Positions 8,251 to 16,708 of a stretch of 64,000 bases of DNA are shown piece by piece. The notes beneath the pieces are model-generated. The model was not told the DNA's origin. It saw only the letters and a program-made list of their open reading frames with translations, and ran no database searches. The position numbers and the translations under genes are program-made. The stretch comes from Candidatus Zipacnadia bacterium (GTDB lineage: Bacteria; Armatimonadota; Zipacnadia; Zipacnadales; UBA5352): contig JALGSU010000017.1 of NCBI GenBank assembly GCA_029821735.1, positions 43,406 through 107,405 on the forward strand, in the 5' to 3' direction. Positions within the stretch are counted from its first letter, which is position 1; each line of letters begins with the position of its first letter.

Positions 8251-9122
8251 CCGCCGAGGCGCAGGTCGAGGAAAAACTAACTGGCGGCGAGGGCCGGAAT
8301 CTGAAGCTCTGGCTCTACGTCGCACTGCTTGGGATAGGCGTCTTCGCAGCCTACTGGCGGAGCATGCAGTGGGTGACGCACCTGTCACTGTTGCACGTGG
8401 ACACCGGCGGCGGGCTCTTTGCCCCCATCGTCTCCGCGTATCTGGTGTGGCAGCTGCGCGACGAGTTACGCGGTCTCAAGGTGACCGGCACTCACTGGGG
8501 CGCGCTGGCACTGGCCCTCGGTGGGCTGCTGTTCCTGGCCGGGCTCTGGGGCATGTTCTCGACTCTGCTGACGCTGTCTCTGGTCACGGTCGTGTGGGGC
8601 CTCGTTGTCTGGATGGGCGGCATTGAGCGCGGCAAGAAGCTCTTGTTCCCGATTGGCTACCTGGCCTTCCTCGTCCCGGCCCCGACCGTGCTCGACAGCA
8701 TCTCTCTCCCGCTGCGCCTGTTCTCGACCCACGTTTCGGCCATCCTCCCGCGCATGCTCGGGATAGAAGTGCGCGTCCAGGGCACCGAAGTTATCATCGG
8801 CACCTACCGCGGCATGATCGACGCACCGTGCAGCGGCCTGTCATACTTGCTGACCCTGGCGGCGTGCGCGACCCTCGTGGCCTATATGTCCGAGACCACC
8901 TTCTGGCGGAAAGTCATCCTGAGCCTGTCCGCGATTCCCATCGCGGCTCTGGCGAACGTCGTCCGCATTGATATGTCCTACATGCTGCACGAAGCCTTCG
9001 GCAACGTGTTCTCCGCGGGCACCGGGCACGCGCTGGTCGGGATGGTTGTGCTCGTCTTCGCAACTCTGTCGCTGCTGGGGGTGTGGAGCGTTACATGTCA
9101 CAAACCGACTGGCGATTCATAG
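8247..9122 (+). CDS. exosortase (PEP-CTERM transpeptidase/protease)
   Basis: A 291-residue polytopic membrane protein with about eight helices. It has the three catalytic positions of the family: Cys195 in DAPCSGLSYL, Arg240 in NVVRIDMSY and His261 in GTGHALVGM. Exosortases recognise the C-terminal PEP-helix-Arg signal and cleave or transfer the substrate at the outer face of the cytoplasmic membrane. Three substrates are encoded within 4 kb on the other strand. The start overlaps the GT39 stop by four bases and the 3' end overlaps EpsI by 28 bases. I have not assigned a subtype; the FemAB and EPS-type neighbours resemble XrtA loci, but no PrsK/PrsR pair is present in the window. Confidence 0.93.
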   Translation: MTAEAQVEEKLTGGEGRNLKLWLYVALLGIGVFAAYWRSMQWVTHLSLLHVDTGGGLFAPIVSAYLVWQLRDELRGLKVTGTHWGALALALGGLLFLAGLWGMFSTLLTLSLVTVVWGLVVWMGGIERGKKLLFPIGYLAFLVPAPTVLDSISLPLRLFSTHVSAILPRMLGIEVRVQGTEVIIGTYRGMIDAPCSGLSYLLTLAACATLVAYMSETTFWRKVILSLSAIPIAALANVVRIDMSYMLHEAFGNVFSAGTGHALVGMVVLVFATLSLLGVWSVTCHKPTGDS

Positions 9123-9769
9123 GAGCCGCGATTCTCGTGGGCGGGCTCATCGCGATCGATGCGCACTTCGCCGCGTGGACTCCCACGACGTTTGTGTTTG
9201 AGGGCTCCCGCATCCCTGAAACCATAGGCGCGTGGACTGGCACCAAGGTTGAACTGAGTGAGAACGAGGTCGAGCAATTGCTCGGGGACGGTAGACTCAC
9301 GTATGACCGGCGCAAGTATGCTTCCGATGGCGATCAGACCATCGACGCGTGGGCGGTGTATCTCGAACGCCCAGAGGCCATTCGGCACACCCCCGACCGC
9401 TGTCTGACGGTCACTGGCTGGGCAGTCGACCGCGTGACGACGGTCGATGTGCCGATACTCGGCGAGGGCGAGCCGATGGTCGCCAACCTGCTGACGGGCA
9501 CCAAGGGCGATCGGAAGATCGTGCAGATGTATGTGTTCGTGACTGCGGACGGATACCGGCGCACGCCACTCCAGACGCTGCTGGAGTATTCCAGCAACCG
9601 GCTGTCATCGAAGGACCAGGCGATGGCGATGGTCATGCTGGTGTCGATCGTGCCCTTTGAGGATGATCAGCAGGAGCTGGAGACCATCAACACGTTGGTC
9701 GATTTCGCGAGCCAGTACCTGCCTCACCTCCGCTCGACGTTGAGCAACTCAGGCGCGGCCGCGCCCTGA
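9095..9769 (+). CDS. EpsI-family exosortase-associated protein
   Basis: A 224-residue protein with one N-terminal membrane helix (FIGAAILVGGLIAIDAHFAA) and an extracytoplasmic domain. The hallmark EpsI motif is present as HTPDRCLTVTGW (His98, Cys103). In many genomes this domain is either fused to the C-terminus of exosortase or encoded next to it, as here. Its biochemical role is unproven; it is thought to act with exosortase on PEP-CTERM substrates. The ATG at 9095 has GGAG six bases upstream, inside the end of the exosortase gene; a GTG at 9083 is less likely. It closes the operon. Confidence 0.88.
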   Translation: MSQTDWRFIGAAILVGGLIAIDAHFAAWTPTTFVFEGSRIPETIGAWTGTKVELSENEVEQLLGDGRLTYDRRKYASDGDQTIDAWAVYLERPEAIRHTPDRCLTVTGWAVDRVTTVDVPILGEGEPMVANLLTGTKGDRKIVQMYVFVTADGYRRTPLQTLLEYSSNRLSSKDQAMAMVMLVSIVPFEDDQQELETINTLVDFASQYLPHLRSTLSNSGAAAP

Positions 9770-10170
9770 TACGCACCGTGCCAGCCCTCAATGAAATCTG
9801 TTGAGAGAGCGCGAATCAGGTTCGCAAGGTTCGCCAGTTTCCGAATTGTGACGAACGCCCAGGATGTCCGTAGAGGCCGTTCTGGGGCCATTTTGGGGTC
9901 AGCGTGTCAGGCAAGGCTCATAACCTTGTGGTAGAGGTCCGGATCCTGGCCCGTCCTCTCGTACTCTTGCCGCCCCCTCAAGTCGTCTGCCCCTTCCGTC
10001 ACTGTCGTTCCTGCTGCTTCTCTCTTTTCTGCGGTTTCCGCCGTCCGGCGACGCCCCACTATCTCCAGCAGGACTTCCCCACGTCACATCGAACTCTATG
10101 CTGCGGACCGACGCGCTGAAGCTGCAGACGGCGCTGGCGCGAGCGACTGCTCCCGGAGGAGATCGCTGAG
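9770..10170. other. 401-base intergenic region with a tRNA-Met-like arm
   Basis: No supported gene. At 9912-9928 there is a perfect anticodon-type arm (CAAGG-CTCATAA-CCTTG, CAT anticodon), flanked by an acceptor-like pair, GGGGCCA (9884-9890) with TGGCCCG (9947-9953, 6 of 7 pairs). D and T arms are not formed and there is no TTC loop, so this is at best a decayed tRNA-Met. The rest shows nothing recognisable. Confidence 0.35.
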
Positions 10171-10962
10171 ATGGACGGGCCCGGCCCTGCACCCGATGAT
10201 GTCCTCAGGTCGCTGCCGCCGAAGTTGTATGCGACAGTCAAGAGCATCTTCGACGCGTGGGACGATAGGTTCCTGACCGGGACCTTGGGCTTCGGTGTCG
10301 TGCCCTATGGCTACAACCCGGGCAGGACGCAGGCATATTCGCCGCCCCCGCCGCTATGGAACCAGCGTGTGTATGCGGACCTGATGTACGTTTGCCGCGG
10401 GATCGGTCTGATCAGCGAGGCGATCGACAGTCTCGTCTCCTATGAGCCGCAACCGGACAACGTGCTCAAACCGGGAACGCTTGTCTATGGCACTTGGTTC
10501 AGCCTGGAAGAGGTGCGCAACGACTGGTATCAATGCGCTCCCTATGTGGCTATGCTGAACCGACAGCTCTGGCAAGCATTGGCTGACCTGGCACTCGATG
10601 AGATGGCGCCAGGCGACGCGCTCCCCGATATCCCCAGCACCTGTTCGCCGACATCAGACGACTCGGTCGTCGAACGCGCGGCGAGCATCCGTCAGTCCCT
10701 GGCTCGCATAGCACCAGCGGCCCCGCGGGACCTCGGCACCATCGCCACTGAGACCGCGAGCGCGGAGTTGGCGGCGGTCCGTGCGCACACCTGCATATTG
10801 GGCCTGGCCGACCTCTCGGTTGAGCCGGATATCGATGGCCTGCGTGTTGTCATCGCTCTGACGCAGACCGCGGAGTTGGCGATGAGCGAGTTCCTGCACC
10901 GTTCGCTGAAGATCCACGCCGCATGGCGAGCACTGGACCTGACCATCTCTCTGGAGTCGTAG
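10171..10962 (+). CDS. hypothetical protein (263 aa)
   Basis: A soluble protein of unknown family. The ATG at 10171 is preceded by GGAGGAG at good spacing, and third positions are GC-rich, so it is very probably real. The N-terminal half has many aromatic residues (VVPYGYNPGRTQAYSPPPPL) and the C-terminal half is predicted helical (SAELAAVRAHTCILGLADLS). No catalytic or binding motif is visible. A small membrane-protein gene follows 64 bases downstream on the same strand and may be co-transcribed. I assign no function. Confidence 0.65.
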   Translation: MDGPGPAPDDVLRSLPPKLYATVKSIFDAWDDRFLTGTLGFGVVPYGYNPGRTQAYSPPPPLWNQRVYADLMYVCRGIGLISEAIDSLVSYEPQPDNVLKPGTLVYGTWFSLEEVRNDWYQCAPYVAMLNRQLWQALADLALDEMAPGDALPDIPSTCSPTSDDSVVERAASIRQSLARIAPAAPRDLGTIATETASAELAAVRAHTCILGLADLSVEPDIDGLRVVIALTQTAELAMSEFLHRSLKIHAAWRALDLTISLES

Positions 10963-11026
10963 GTGGTAGCGGTCGAGATGGACACGGAGCAATCGCGCGG
11001 GAAGGTCTGAAGGTGAGGTCACAACC

Positions 11027-11326
11027 TTGGCAGGCAGAGCTGTCGTGCTGACAGTGTTGCTGGTGGTCCCGGGTTTGATCGTTGCGGCCGTCAGCGCCCA
11101 TTACGCCCTGCAGGATTGGCGGCAACTCCTCGACGCGTACTCGCAGCTTCGCGCAGTCATGTCCTCGGACGCCCCACTGCGGGAACTGTATGCTGCCAAC
11201 GTCGCGCAGGAGATACACCGCATCAATCTCTTTGCTGACGTGGTCTGGGCGCTGCAGGGCGCCATCTTATTCGGGCTGGGTGTGTGTGGCCTTTGCCTGT
11301 TGCCTCTGGCGCGGCAGAAGGGCTGA
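11027..11326 (+). CDS. small two-helix membrane protein
   Basis: A 99-residue protein with hydrophobic segments at about residues 5-25 (VVLTVLLVVPGLIVAAVSAHYA) and 72-92 (VVWALQGAILFGLGVCGLCLL), separated by a 45-residue charged segment that is probably extracytoplasmic. The start appears to be a TTG at 11027 with a GAGGT upstream; a GTG at 11045 would cut into the first helix. I recognise no family. It lies on the same strand as the preceding hypothetical gene and is convergent with the metallophosphoesterase. Confidence 0.5.
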   Translation: MAGRAVVLTVLLVVPGLIVAAVSAHYALQDWRQLLDAYSQLRAVMSSDAPLRELYAANVAQEIHRINLFADVVWALQGAILFGLGVCGLCLLPLARQKG

Positions 11327-11391
11327 CCCCGCGTTGCTCGCCGCAACATCTCTGCTGTCCCGCCCCTTCGTACCATAGCGCCGTAATGGCG

Positions 11392-12183
11392 TCACCCCGC
11401 CGCAGTACCCTCCGCCTCGCCTCTGCGGAGCGTTATCAGCGGCATCTCGCGCGGGCAGGCGAACCTGATGGGCAGGCCCTCGCCGACCCCTCGCGTGACG
11501 TACATCAGCGTTCCGCCCGTTCGCACCAGGCCCCGCGCGCGCTCTCGGGGTTTCCGCGAAGACACATATACCGGCCCCAGCACCGGCAGGAGCACCTGGC
11601 CTCCGTGCGTGTGGCCCGCCAGGACCAGGTCCACTTCGCTGACTTCGGGATCGTCCACCAGGTCCGGGTGGTGGCTGATGGCCAGACGGAACTCGCCCGC
11701 TTGCGTCTGCTGCAGAGCCGCTGACAGGTCATCCCGGCCGGTGTAGACGTCGTCGACCCCCACCAACCAGATACGGGACCCGTCTCGTTCGATGGGCCGG
11801 GCCTCATTGGCGAGAAGCTCTATCCCGAGGTCCGCATACACGCGTCGCCACTCGTCCACAGACGGCCCGGACCGTTCCCCCAGGTGCCGGGAGAACCATC
11901 GCGACCCGTGCTCATGATTGCCCAGGCAGGCCCACACGCCGTCCCTGGCGCGGAGCCCGGCGAAGAGTGGCATGTAGCGCGCATGCTGATAGCACAAGTG
12001 GACGAGGTCGCCGAGCAGCACGATGATATCTGGGCAGGTGGCGTTCGCCTGCTCGACGATGCTCCTCACCCCGGCATCTCCGCCGCGCCTCACTCCGGCA
12101 TGCACGTCCGATATGACGGCCACGGTTGTGCCGTCGAACGCGCCAGGAAGGTTTGGCAGGCATATCTCGATGCGCTCAACCAC
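11392..12183 (-). CDS. calcineurin-like metallophosphoesterase (YkuE/YaeI type)
   Basis: 263 residues with the complete metallophosphoesterase signature: SDVH (Asp26, His28), LLGDL (Asp59), GNHEH (Asn89, His90), ISHHP (His171) and GHTHGG (His191, His193). These residues bind two metal ions in phosphodiesterases and phosphatases of this superfamily. Size and motif spacing resemble YkuE/YaeI-like enzymes, but there is no N-terminal membrane helix. The start is a GTG with GGGAGTGAG upstream. A 90-base copy of the start region and upstream sequence lies about 330 bases away (see 12441-12510). The natural substrate is unknown. Confidence 0.88.
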   Translation of the reverse strand: MVERIEICLPNLPGAFDGTTVAVISDVHAGVRRGGDAGVRSIVEQANATCPDIIVLLGDLVHLCYQHARYMPLFAGLRARDGVWACLGNHEHGSRWFSRHLGERSGPSVDEWRRVYADLGIELLANEARPIERDGSRIWLVGVDDVYTGRDDLSAALQQTQAGEFRLAISHHPDLVDDPEVSEVDLVLAGHTHGGQVLLPVLGPVYVSSRKPRERARGLVRTGGTLMYVTRGVGEGLPIRFACPREMPLITLRRGEAEGTAAG

Positions 12184-12310
12184 AGCCCAGTCTCACTCCC
12201 AAAGTTCGATCGCAGCGGCGCGCAGAGCCGCCACGTTACACGAGCACCAGTAGCGTATTAGACGCCCGCGACCCCGGTTCCTCCGCCCACTTGTCCGAAC
12301 GTGCCCGTCA

Positions 12311-12390
12311 CAAGGCCCTCCGAGCCCGCGCGGCGAACCCTCCACCCGGCGTCATCGACTCCGGCTGCCCGGAGGGAAGACCTGTGACAG
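12311..12390. repeat. structured intergenic repeat, copy A
   Basis: About 80 bases that are roughly 80% identical to 14336-14415; an internal block of about 35 bases is identical. It contains a hairpin CTCCGG-CTGC-CCGGAG (12359-12374). The loop differs in copy B (CCAC) while the stem is kept. An upstream CCCTCC could instead pair with the GGAGGG of the hairpin. Confidence 0.7.
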
Positions 12391-12440
12391 GACCACTGAG
12401 GGCCACCTGCATCTGCGCCGCGATCCTCGCCACAGCCCTC

Positions 12441-12510
12441 GCACGGCGATGGTGGTGCCGTCAAATCCATCGGGCAGATTGGGCAGGGAGATCTCCATGC
12501 GCTCAACCAC
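12441..12510 (-). pseudogene. truncated duplicate of the metallophosphoesterase start
   Basis: On the minus strand from a GTG at 12510 this reads MVERMEISLPNLPDGFDGTT and then diverges. It matches the first ~23 codons of the intact gene (start 12183), and the similarity continues into the upstream ribosome-site region to about 12529. All catalytic motifs are missing. It is a remnant of a duplication, not a functional gene. It lies in a 397-base gene-free stretch that also holds repeat copy A. Confidence 0.75.
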
Positions 12511-12580
12511 AGCCCACTCTCACTCCCGTTGAGGCGCAGGTCCACAGCTCAGCGGCAGTCACCGGCAACGCGTTCGCCGC

Positions 12581-14203
12581 CTACCGGTATCTCGCGGCGA
12601 GGTCCATGATCGTCTGCTGCCACGGCCCGCCATACAACTGATCGTGCAGCGCGGCGATGGGGATAAACATGGACATGAGGTTGCCGCTCTCATCCGGGTG
12701 TATGGGTCCAGAAACACCATACTGCTGTGCGATTGCCTCGCTGATGGGCCCGAACCCGTTGAACTCCCTCACCGCCTGAATGATTGCCGCGCGCTTCCCC
12801 TTACCGTAGTGCTCCAGCATATAGAAAGCCAGAAGCGCCGCCTGGGCGTAGCCTGAACGGTCCGTCCCCAACCACCCCAGGCTCATCCAGTCGGAGGTGC
12901 TCCTCAGTCCCTTCCGCTGCAGAAGCCGGATGTCAGAGTCGAGATTCTCCATGCCTGTTCCGGGCAGATGATATCTGCCCAGATCAACGAATCCTTCGTC
13001 CAGAGCAGGGAATAGGGTTGTCTCGGAGGGAACGATTATCTGGGAGGTCTCATGTCCGAGCAGCGCGTGTCCCAGGGGGGCCTCAAGCCAATACTCAACC
13101 TGTCCTCGTTCCAGGTACCTCGGCAGTATGTCTGCCTGCAGCAGTGTTGAGGAGTTGAAGGCCAGCTGGCCATCCCCAAACTCACTGTTGTAGCGTATCG
13201 CGCGTAAGCTTCTCAGCAGTGTGTCCCTGCGGCCTCGGTGGTGCTCGATAATCAGGTTCTTGCCTGGCACATGTGACTCAAAGCCGACCCACTGTCTCGC
13301 CGCTGCCGTGAACGCCTCTCGCACCCGCTGCTGGTTGTCGAACAGGTAGCGCGCCGTCCCGCTCCCCCGTCTTGGGTACCAGATGCGCAGCAACGTCGTG
13401 CCTGTCCGGTCCTCGATCACTCCGGAGTCCATGTCTTCGCCAAGCCTCGCGAAGTTGTCCATGCTCTCCACGTACTCACGCGGATTGGTCTCGTAGGCGC
13501 TGTTGCAGCCCCGCGTAGCATTGCTGTCGAAGTCATACCCCAGCGCAACTGCCTTCTCGAACCACGCGCGGGTGGTGCGGTCGAACAGCCCCAGCCGGAA
13601 GCGCGTCAGCCCGACCGCGTAGGCCGCCTGACCGATCCACTTGCTGTCCGTCTCGGAGGGATTGGGGTTGTCCTCGACGATCTTGGTCCAGTGGCTCACC
13701 GCGCCCGAGTAGTCGGCGTTGAGGAAGTATATCTTCCAGCCGTCCAGCACCGGCAGCAGCATCTCCTCGCCCTCGCTGCGCCCAACCTGCTCGATGCGTT
13801 CGAGAACCTGAGGGTAGGTGCCCGGCGGGTGGAAGCCGTACGCCTCGTCGAGTTGCTGTCGGTGCCGTTCCGCCAGTTCGGCTTCTCTCTCCTCCATCGT
13901 TCCCGTCAGCAGGTCCTTTGCGGAGTTTCCATACGCCCTGCCCGCAATCGCCAGACCAGCCAGACCGAGGCATCCCGCGATGACTGCCCTGCGCCCGATG
14001 GGAGTTGCTTCGGAGATGTCGGCGACTCTGTTGCTTGCGCGGGAGATCGTGTCGAGGGTGCCGCCGAGGCCCGAGTAAGACATCACCGCACCGGCGCCCG
14101 CGAGGGCAAGCGTGGCAGGGGTCAGTCCCCGCGCGCTCTCGCCGGGCGCGACGTAGGACAGGTCTCCAAGCAGCGGATGCATCATGTCCTGCGGCAGAGC
14201 CAT
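12581..14203 (-). CDS. hypothetical membrane-anchored protein, degenerate peptidase-MA-like
   Basis: 540 residues from the ATG at 14203 (AGAGG upstream). The N-terminus has a hydrophobic stretch (TLALAGAGAVMSY) and then IGRRAVIAGCLGLAGLAIAG near residues 70-90, which resembles a twin-arginine or signal-anchor segment. A helical, TPR-like region follows (about residues 120-220). The C-terminal half has LGHETSQIIVPSE followed by FPALDEGFVDLG. This matches the order of gluzincin peptidase-MA motifs (HExxH then an EG helix), but the second zinc His is Gln. It may therefore be a non-catalytic relative; this family link is tentative. It is divergent from the nitrilase gene. Confidence 0.55.
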   Translation of the reverse strand: MALPQDMMHPLLGDLSYVAPGESARGLTPATLALAGAGAVMSYSGLGGTLDTISRASNRVADISEATPIGRRAVIAGCLGLAGLAIAGRAYGNSAKDLLTGTMEEREAELAERHRQQLDEAYGFHPPGTYPQVLERIEQVGRSEGEEMLLPVLDGWKIYFLNADYSGAVSHWTKIVEDNPNPSETDSKWIGQAAYAVGLTRFRLGLFDRTTRAWFEKAVALGYDFDSNATRGCNSAYETNPREYVESMDNFARLGEDMDSGVIEDRTGTTLLRIWYPRRGSGTARYLFDNQQRVREAFTAAARQWVGFESHVPGKNLIIEHHRGRRDTLLRSLRAIRYNSEFGDGQLAFNSSTLLQADILPRYLERGQVEYWLEAPLGHALLGHETSQIIVPSETTLFPALDEGFVDLGRYHLPGTGMENLDSDIRLLQRKGLRSTSDWMSLGWLGTDRSGYAQAALLAFYMLEHYGKGKRAAIIQAVREFNGFGPISEAIAQQYGVSGPIHPDESGNLMSMFIPIAALHDQLYGGPWQQTIMDLAARYR

Positions 14204-14335
14204 AGCCAATGACCTCTTCCGGCAGTGAGTTGCTGATGCTCTCGACGAGGAATCGGGCGACTTCCCCTCGGGGACGCATTATAGAGTTCTTCATCGCCCC
14301 CCGCAATAGCAACGGGCCTTCGTGGCCCAGCGCGG

Positions 14336-14415
14336 CAAGGCCCCGCGCACCCACGCGGCGAACCCTCCACCCGGCGTCATCGACTCCGGCCACCCGGAGG
14401 GAAGACCCGAACAGG
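14336..14415. repeat. structured intergenic repeat, copy B, upstream of the nitrilase
   Basis: Paralogue of 12311-12390. The hairpin is CTCCGG-CCAC-CCGGAG (14384-14399), ending 27 bases before the nitrilase ATG. CCCTCC at 14363-14368 can pair alternatively with GGAGGG. It is placed like a 5' leader regulatory element, but the existence of copy A in a gene-poor site argues that it may just be a mobile or duplicated repeat. Confidence 0.6.
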
Positions 14416-14425
14416 AGGACCATCC

Positions 14426-15235
14426 ATGGCACGAATAGCAGTCGCGCAGATGGACCCGGACGTCGCGGACCTGCAGGTCAATCTTGACAAGGCCCGCGCG
14501 CTCATCGCCGCCGCCGCTGATCAGGGCGCGGAACTGGTCGTCCTGCCCGAGATTGCGCTGCGCGGCGAGGACGCCGAGGGCAACGCGATCACGCTCGACG
14601 TCCCCGGACCGGCCGTCGACGAGCTCGCCTCCATGGCGCAGGACGCCGGCGCGTGGGTCGTCATGGGCCTCGCCGAGGCCAGCAAGCCCTACAACTCTGC
14701 GGTGGTCTTCGACCCCGCCGGAAAGCTCGCCGATGTCTACCGCAAAGTCTTCCTCTACCTCGGCGAGAACGATGGCTATGAGCCCGGCACCGAGGCCTGC
14801 CTGCTCGACTTTGGCTTCTGCACCGCCGGCCTGACCATCTGCTACGATTACATCTTCCCCGAGTATATCCGCGCGCTGGTCGTGGGTGGCGCGCGCCTGC
14901 TGCTCCACCCGACCGCCTGGCAGGACAACGATGTCTGCCGCCAGTGGAAGTATCCCGCCCGCGAGGCCTACCGCTCGCAGTGCCTCGTGCGCGCGCTGGA
15001 GAACAACATCTTCGTCGCCTCGGCCAATCGTGCGCGCTCGCTGGACGCGAACGGGAACCTGTACCAGGTCGGCGGCTCAAGCATCATCGCGCCCTGGGGC
15101 GAGGTGCTCGCCGAGGTCGACGCGGTGGAGGACGTGGCGGTGGCTGACTTGGACTTCGCTCGCGCGGACGAGTGGGCATCATCAGCCGCACCGTACTTCA
15201 GTGATTACCTCGAGAAGACCATACCGGAAGTCTGA
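14426..15235 (+). CDS. carbon-nitrogen hydrolase (nitrilase superfamily)
   Basis: 269 residues with the complete catalytic triad of the superfamily: Glu42 in LPEIALRG, Lys107 in YRKVFLYL and Cys139 in TICYDYIFPE. Members hydrolyse nitriles, amides or N-carbamoyl compounds in the cytoplasm. Length matches the family. AGGAGG sits seven bases before the ATG. The gene is 19 bases upstream of a C45-type acyltransferase/amidohydrolase, and the two are probably one transcript devoted to amide or peptide-like substrates. The sequence alone does not separate amidase from carbamoylase. Confidence 0.9.
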   Translation: MARIAVAQMDPDVADLQVNLDKARALIAAAADQGAELVVLPEIALRGEDAEGNAITLDVPGPAVDELASMAQDAGAWVVMGLAEASKPYNSAVVFDPAGKLADVYRKVFLYLGENDGYEPGTEACLLDFGFCTAGLTICYDYIFPEYIRALVVGGARLLLHPTAWQDNDVCRQWKYPAREAYRSQCLVRALENNIFVASANRARSLDANGNLYQVGGSSIIAPWGEVLAEVDAVEDVAVADLDFARADEWASSAAPYFSDYLEKTIPEV

Positions 15236-15254
15236 GTCACGGGAGAGGATCGCC

Positions 15255-16342
15255 ATGCTCAAGCCAGTGCGTTTCACGGTCGTCGAGATGTCAGGCAGCC
15301 GCTTCGAGATGGGCCGCCAGTACGGCAAGCAGTGCCGCACGCTCATCCGCAAACTCGCCGGGCGCTTTGACGCCATGCTGGTGCCCGAGCAGTATCTGGC
15401 GCAGGCCCGCAAAATCGCCATCGAGGCCCTCCCGGTGATGAAGCGCGAGGCCCCGCATCTGGTCGAGGAGGTCGAGGGCATCGCCGCCGGCGCCGGTCTC
15501 GATTTCGACGATGTCTTCCGCCTCAGTTGCTCGCAGGAGATGAACTCCTGGCAGGGCTGCATGCGCAAGCGCGCCGAGAACACGGTCATCGACGCCTGCT
15601 CCAGCTTCACGGTCAAGCACGGCGACTCCAGCCTCGTCGCGTGGAACATGGACTGGTGGATCAAGTGGCAGCCCTTCATGGTCCTCCTGCACGGCCAGCC
15701 CGACGATGGCCCGCGCTTCCTGTCATTCGCGATGGCGGGCAGCGTCGGCCGACCGGGCTTGTCGGAGGGCATTTCCATCGCCGCGAACTACGTGCCTTAC
15801 CGCGCCGATGTCGACCAGCCGGCGGGCGGCGAGAAGTGGGCCGGACCGGGCGTGCCTTGCTTGAGCAGCCCAGCACCGCTGCGGCGCTGAGGCTCCTCAA
15901 GCGCACTCCGCGCATGACCTGCCTGAACTACACGCTCGGCGACACGAAGGGCGACATCTGCTGTGTGGAAACCATGCCCAATGACATGTCGGTGATCCGC
16001 CCGACGAAGGGCGACAGTTTCGTCGCGCACGCGAACTCGTATCACGCCCGCAAGTTCGGCGGTTTCACGGAGGCGCAGCAGAAGGAGCATGACCCACGCG
16101 CGTGGTTGGGTCGCGAGTCCCTGCGCATGCGTGAGGCGCAGCACCAGCCGCTGGAGCGCTCGGACTTGTATTACGCGCAGCGCCGTCACTTCCCGGGCAA
16201 GCCGACGGGGACGTGCGTTCACACACCGGGGGAGAGGCCCTCGATCACGCTCTTGTCGTTCGTGGGGGACATGGCGAAGCAGGAGGTCTGGGCGGCTTGG
16301 GGCTCGCCGTGCGAGCACCAGTTCCTGAGGTATGGGTTGTAG
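15255..16342 (+). pseudogene. C45-family peptidase/acyltransferase with a frameshift
   Basis: The first 212 codons from the ATG at 15255 read a C45-type N-terminal-nucleophile protein, with the candidate nucleophile Cys115 in DACSSFTVKHGDSSLVAWNM. After GGEKWAGPG (near 15850) the frame ends in a stop at 15888-15890. The homologous continuation, LLEQPSTAAALRLLKRTPRM to the end HQFLRYGL, lies in the -1 frame up to 16342. One missing base around 15850-15868 restores a full-length protein of about 360 residues. No slippery sequence is present, so I read this as a real frameshift mutation or an assembly indel. C45 enzymes include acyl-CoA:6-aminopenicillanate acyltransferase-like amidohydrolases. 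Confidence 0.8.
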
Positions 16343-16390
16343 GGGCACGCGCCGCGGGCGTTGCCCGTTTGGCGGTTGCCGCACGCCGTG

Positions 16391-16619
16391 GTCGTTTGGA
16401 GGGGCCGCGGCTTCAGCCCGGCCCGCCGTGTGCCTTGGCCGTACGGTGAGGCCGACCCCCGCGTCGGCCTGTGCCGTTGCCGTACGTTTTGCCGTATGGA
16501 GGGCGGGTCTTTCTCTGGGTGCCATAGCTTCAGCGAAGGCGTCAGACCCGCCGGTCGTCGCTGTTGCTGTACGCCTTGTCGTATGGAGGGGCGGGGCTAC
16601 GTCCCCGCCCGGTCGTTAG
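16391..16619. repeat. modular palindromic repeat locus 1 (four units)
   Basis: Tandem units with constant flanks (left: GCCGTATGGAGGG-like, right: CCGGTCGTTG-like) but different stems: 16402-16424 (GGGCC...GGCCC, imperfect), 16449-16470 (AGGCCGAC, 8 bp), 16502-16552 (GGCGGGTCT with a 33-base loop carrying an AGCTTCAGCGAAGG insert), 16589-16610 (GGGCGGGG, 8 bp). No gene is visible between 16343 and 16708. Confidence 0.8.
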
Positions 16620-16708
16620 CCTTTGCCGTTGCACGCGAGCTTCGTCAACCGGGTACTAACACCAACTGATTGCCCGGCCCATTTTGCACGATTGTGGGGA
16701 GAGGTCGC

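Noticed and set aside
9884..9953. Functional tRNA-Met
   Set aside because: D and T arms do not form and the T-loop consensus is missing, so it is listed only as a possible relic.
16391..16619. Tandem repeats resembling a CRISPR array
   Set aside because: The units differ in stem sequence, spacers are not of uniform length, repeats are palindromic with variable cores, and no cas genes occur.
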